From Bacillota bacterium (GTDB lineage: Bacteria; Bacillota; Proteinivoracia; UBA4975): 8,794 nucleotides of DNA. Position 1 is the stretch's first letter. Each line of letters starts with the position of its first letter. A program made the translations under genes and the position numbers. This document shows, piece after piece, positions 7,136 to 8,794 of this stretch. The notes under the pieces were generated by a model. The model ran no database searches. It was not told where the DNA came from and was given only the letters and a program-made list of their open reading frames with translations. The DNA is taken from contig JAAYHI010000077.1 of the NCBI GenBank assembly GCA_012727415.1, positions 1-8,794 on the forward strand, written 5' to 3'.

Positions 7136-7165
7136 ATTATACTGAAGTATCAAAGCCCGTGTCAA
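7136..7165 (-). promoter_or_regulatory. Sigma-A-type promoter of the hut operon
   Basis: The minus strand carries TTGACA (7160-7165) and TATAAT (7136-7141), both perfect matches to the housekeeping consensus, separated by 18 bases. The -35 box begins two bases after the ftsH stop codon. Transcription should start near 7129, giving a leader of about 93 bases before the hutH ATG. There is no TG extension of the -10 box. Such a strong core promoter for a catabolic operon implies control by a repressor or downstream attenuation; no regulator gene is in the window. Confidence 0.85.
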
Positions 7166-7167
7166 TC

Positions 7168-8794
7168 TTAGTCCAGGGGCTTGCCTCCCTTGCCTACGCC
7201 GACTATGCGCACGAAGTCGTCGGCCTCCAGGGTTTCCTTTTCCAAAACGGCTTCCGCAACAGCATGGAGCTTATCGATATTATCGGTAAGAAGCTCTTTA
7301 GTGCGCCGGTAACATTCCTCGATAATGCGTTTTGACTCCCGGTCAATTGCCGAGGCTATTTCTTCGCTAAAGTCCCGCTCCCGGCCCAGGTCGCGGCCGA
7401 GGAACACTTGGCTCTGCTTGCGCCCGAAAGTCAGCGGCCCCAATTCCTCGCTCATGCCGAACTCCATAATCATCTGCCGGGACAGGGCTGTAACCCTTTC
7501 GATGTCATTTTGAGCACCAGTACTTATCTCATTGAAGATCAGCTGCTCCGCTACCCTGCCGCCGAGGCCGTAACATATCTTATCCAGCAACTCGCTCTTT
7601 GTAGCAAAGTATCTGTCCTCCTCAGGCAGTGCCAGGGTAAAGCCGCCGCTGCGCCCGCGGGGAATTATCGTCACCTTATGGACCGGATCGGTCTTTTCCA
7701 GCAGGTGTGAAACCAGGGCATGGCCTGCTTCATGATAAGCTGCCAGCCTGTTTTCGTCTTCAGAACGCAAGCGGGACTTTTTCTCAGGCCCGGCGATAAC
7801 CCTGTCAATGGCATCTTCCAGCTCTTTCATGGTGATAACCTTCTGATTTCTGCGGGCTGCCAACAAAGCAGCTTCATTAATTAAGTTTTCCAAATCTGCC
7901 CCGGTAAATCCAGGAGTGCGACGGGCCAGGATAGATAATTCTACCGAAGCCTCCAGAGGACGGGTGCGGGCGTGAACCTTGAGAATTTCTTCCCGACCCT
8001 TGACGTCTGGCAGGTCTACCATTATCTGACGGTCGAAGCGTCCAGGCCGCAGGAGAGCGGGATCGAGAATATCCGGGCGGTTGGTGGCGGCAACAATAAT
8101 GATGCCTTCATTGGGGCCAAAGCCATCCATCTCAACCAAGAGCTGATTAAGGGTTTGTTCCCGTTCATCATGGCCGCCGCCCAGGCCTGCACCGCGCTGC
8201 CTGCCCACAGCATCTATTTCATCAATAAAGACAATGCAGGGTGAATGACGCTTTGCCTGTTCAAACAAGTCCCGCACCCGGGAGGCACCGACACCTACAA
8301 ACATCTCCACAAAATCCGAACCGCTGATGCTGAAGAAGGGGACACCGGCTTCCCCGGCCACGGCTCTGGCCAACAGTGTCTTCCCCGTTCCAGGAGCCCC
8401 CATCAGGAGCACTCCTTTGGGGATCCGGGCCCCCAGCTGCATGAATTTACGGGGAGCGCGGAGGAATTCCACAATTTCCTCAAGCTCTTCCTTGGCCTCG
8501 TCAATACCCGCCACATCATTAAAAGTGACTTTCTGGCGGGTTTCCTGATGTAATTTAGCCCGGCTTTTGCCAAAATTCATCACCCTGCTGCCGCCGCCCT
8601 GAGCTTGCTGCATAAAAATAATGAAGAACACAATGAGCAACAACATTGGCACCCAGCTCAGCAGGGAAAGCCAAATACCCCCCTGGTTGGGGTTGGCAAC
8701 CTTCACCAGGGCACCATGTTCTTCCAAGCGGTCAGCTGTGGCAGCAGGATCCAAGACAACAGTTTTAAAAGATCTGCCGTCGGTCAGCTTGCCC
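7168..8794 (-). CDS. ftsH: ATP-dependent zinc metalloprotease FtsH, 5' end outside window
   Basis: Membrane-anchored hexameric AAA+ protease that degrades membrane and short-lived cytosolic proteins. 541 residues are visible; numbering here starts at the first complete codon (8791-8793). The frame is open to the window edge. The first ATG-like candidate, a TTG at 8754, is an internal leucine, since the codons before it still read as the extracytoplasmic domain. In order: end of the extracytoplasmic domain, second transmembrane helix (about 41-61), Walker A GAPGTGKT (132-139), Walker B IVFIDEID (187-194), second region of homology with ATNRPD and LRPGRFDR (236-255), zinc motif HEAGH (354-358) and the probable third zinc ligand Asp430 in TGAQNDIE. 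The start, first transmembrane helix and most of the extracytoplasmic domain are missing. It appears unrelated to histidine breakdown; the hut promoter begins right after its stop. Confidence 0.97.
   Translation of the reverse strand, partial: GKLTDGRSFKTVVLDPAATADRLEEHGALVKVANPNQGGIWLSLLSWVPMLLLIVFFIIFMQQAQGGGSRVMNFGKSRAKLHQETRQKVTFNDVAGIDEAKEELEEIVEFLRAPRKFMQLGARIPKGVLLMGAPGTGKTLLARAVAGEAGVPFFSISGSDFVEMFVGVGASRVRDLFEQAKRHSPCIVFIDEIDAVGRQRGAGLGGGHDEREQTLNQLLVEMDGFGPNEGIIIVAATNRPDILDPALLRPGRFDRQIMVDLPDVKGREEILKVHARTRPLEASVELSILARRTPGFTGADLENLINEAALLAARRNQKVITMKELEDAIDRVIAGPEKKSRLRSEDENRLAAYHEAGHALVSHLLEKTDPVHKVTIIPRGRSGGFTLALPEEDRYFATKSELLDKICYGLGGRVAEQLIFNEISTGAQNDIERVTALSRQMIMEFGMSEELGPLTFGRKQSQVFLGRDLGRERDFSEEIASAIDRESKRIIEECYRRTKELLTDNIDKLHAVAEAVLEKETLEADDFVRIVGVGKGGKPLD

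Noticed and set aside
8752..8754. TTG at 8752-8754 as a true ftsH start
   Set aside because: The frame continues upstream to the window edge with sequence typical of the FtsH extracytoplasmic domain (GKLTDGRSFKTVV), and a start here would remove the first transmembrane helix. It is an internal leucine codon.

Overview
The window holds a compact histidine-utilization (hut) operon read entirely on the minus strand, preceded by the 3' part of ftsH. Gene content, strong AGGAGG-type ribosome binding sites and a consensus sigma-A promoter suggest a Firmicute, probably a Clostridia-like anaerobe. This is an inference from gene order and signals; no rRNA or other marker gene is present to name the organism.

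Layout in transcription order (right to left). ftsH (7168-8794) is the membrane AAA+ zinc protease; its N-terminus lies beyond the right edge. Between it and the hut genes is a 132-base gap with a perfect-consensus promoter (TTGACA, 18 bases, TATAAT) starting two bases after the ftsH stop. The gap continues with a small palindrome at the predicted transcription start, a strong GC-rich hairpin followed by a U-rich run, and the hutH ribosome binding site. Five genes follow with almost no spacing: hutH (histidine ammonia-lyase), hutU (urocanate hydratase; gap 4 bases), ftcD (glutamate formimidoyltransferase; gap 1 base), hutI (imidazolonepropionase; overlap 11 bases) and fhs (formate-tetrahydrofolate ligase; overlap 35 bases). 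The first 41 bases, after fhs, look like one half of a terminator hairpin cut by the window edge.

The genes form one pathway: histidine -> urocanate -> imidazolonepropionate -> formiminoglutamate -> glutamate + 5-formimino-THF. Formimino-THF still needs a cyclodeaminase (FchA type) and methenyl-THF cyclohydrolase (FolD type), neither of which is in the window. 10-formyl-THF could then be converted by Fhs to formate with ATP formation. Placing fhs last in the operon, overlapping hutI, suggests histidine is catabolised anaerobically with energy recovered from the one-carbon unit.

I see no phage, CRISPR, complete insertion sequence or unknown gene, and no novel multi-gene system. The points worth a second look are the hut leader (possible attenuator), the hutI/fhs overlap, the one-carbon wiring, and the truncated structure at the left edge.
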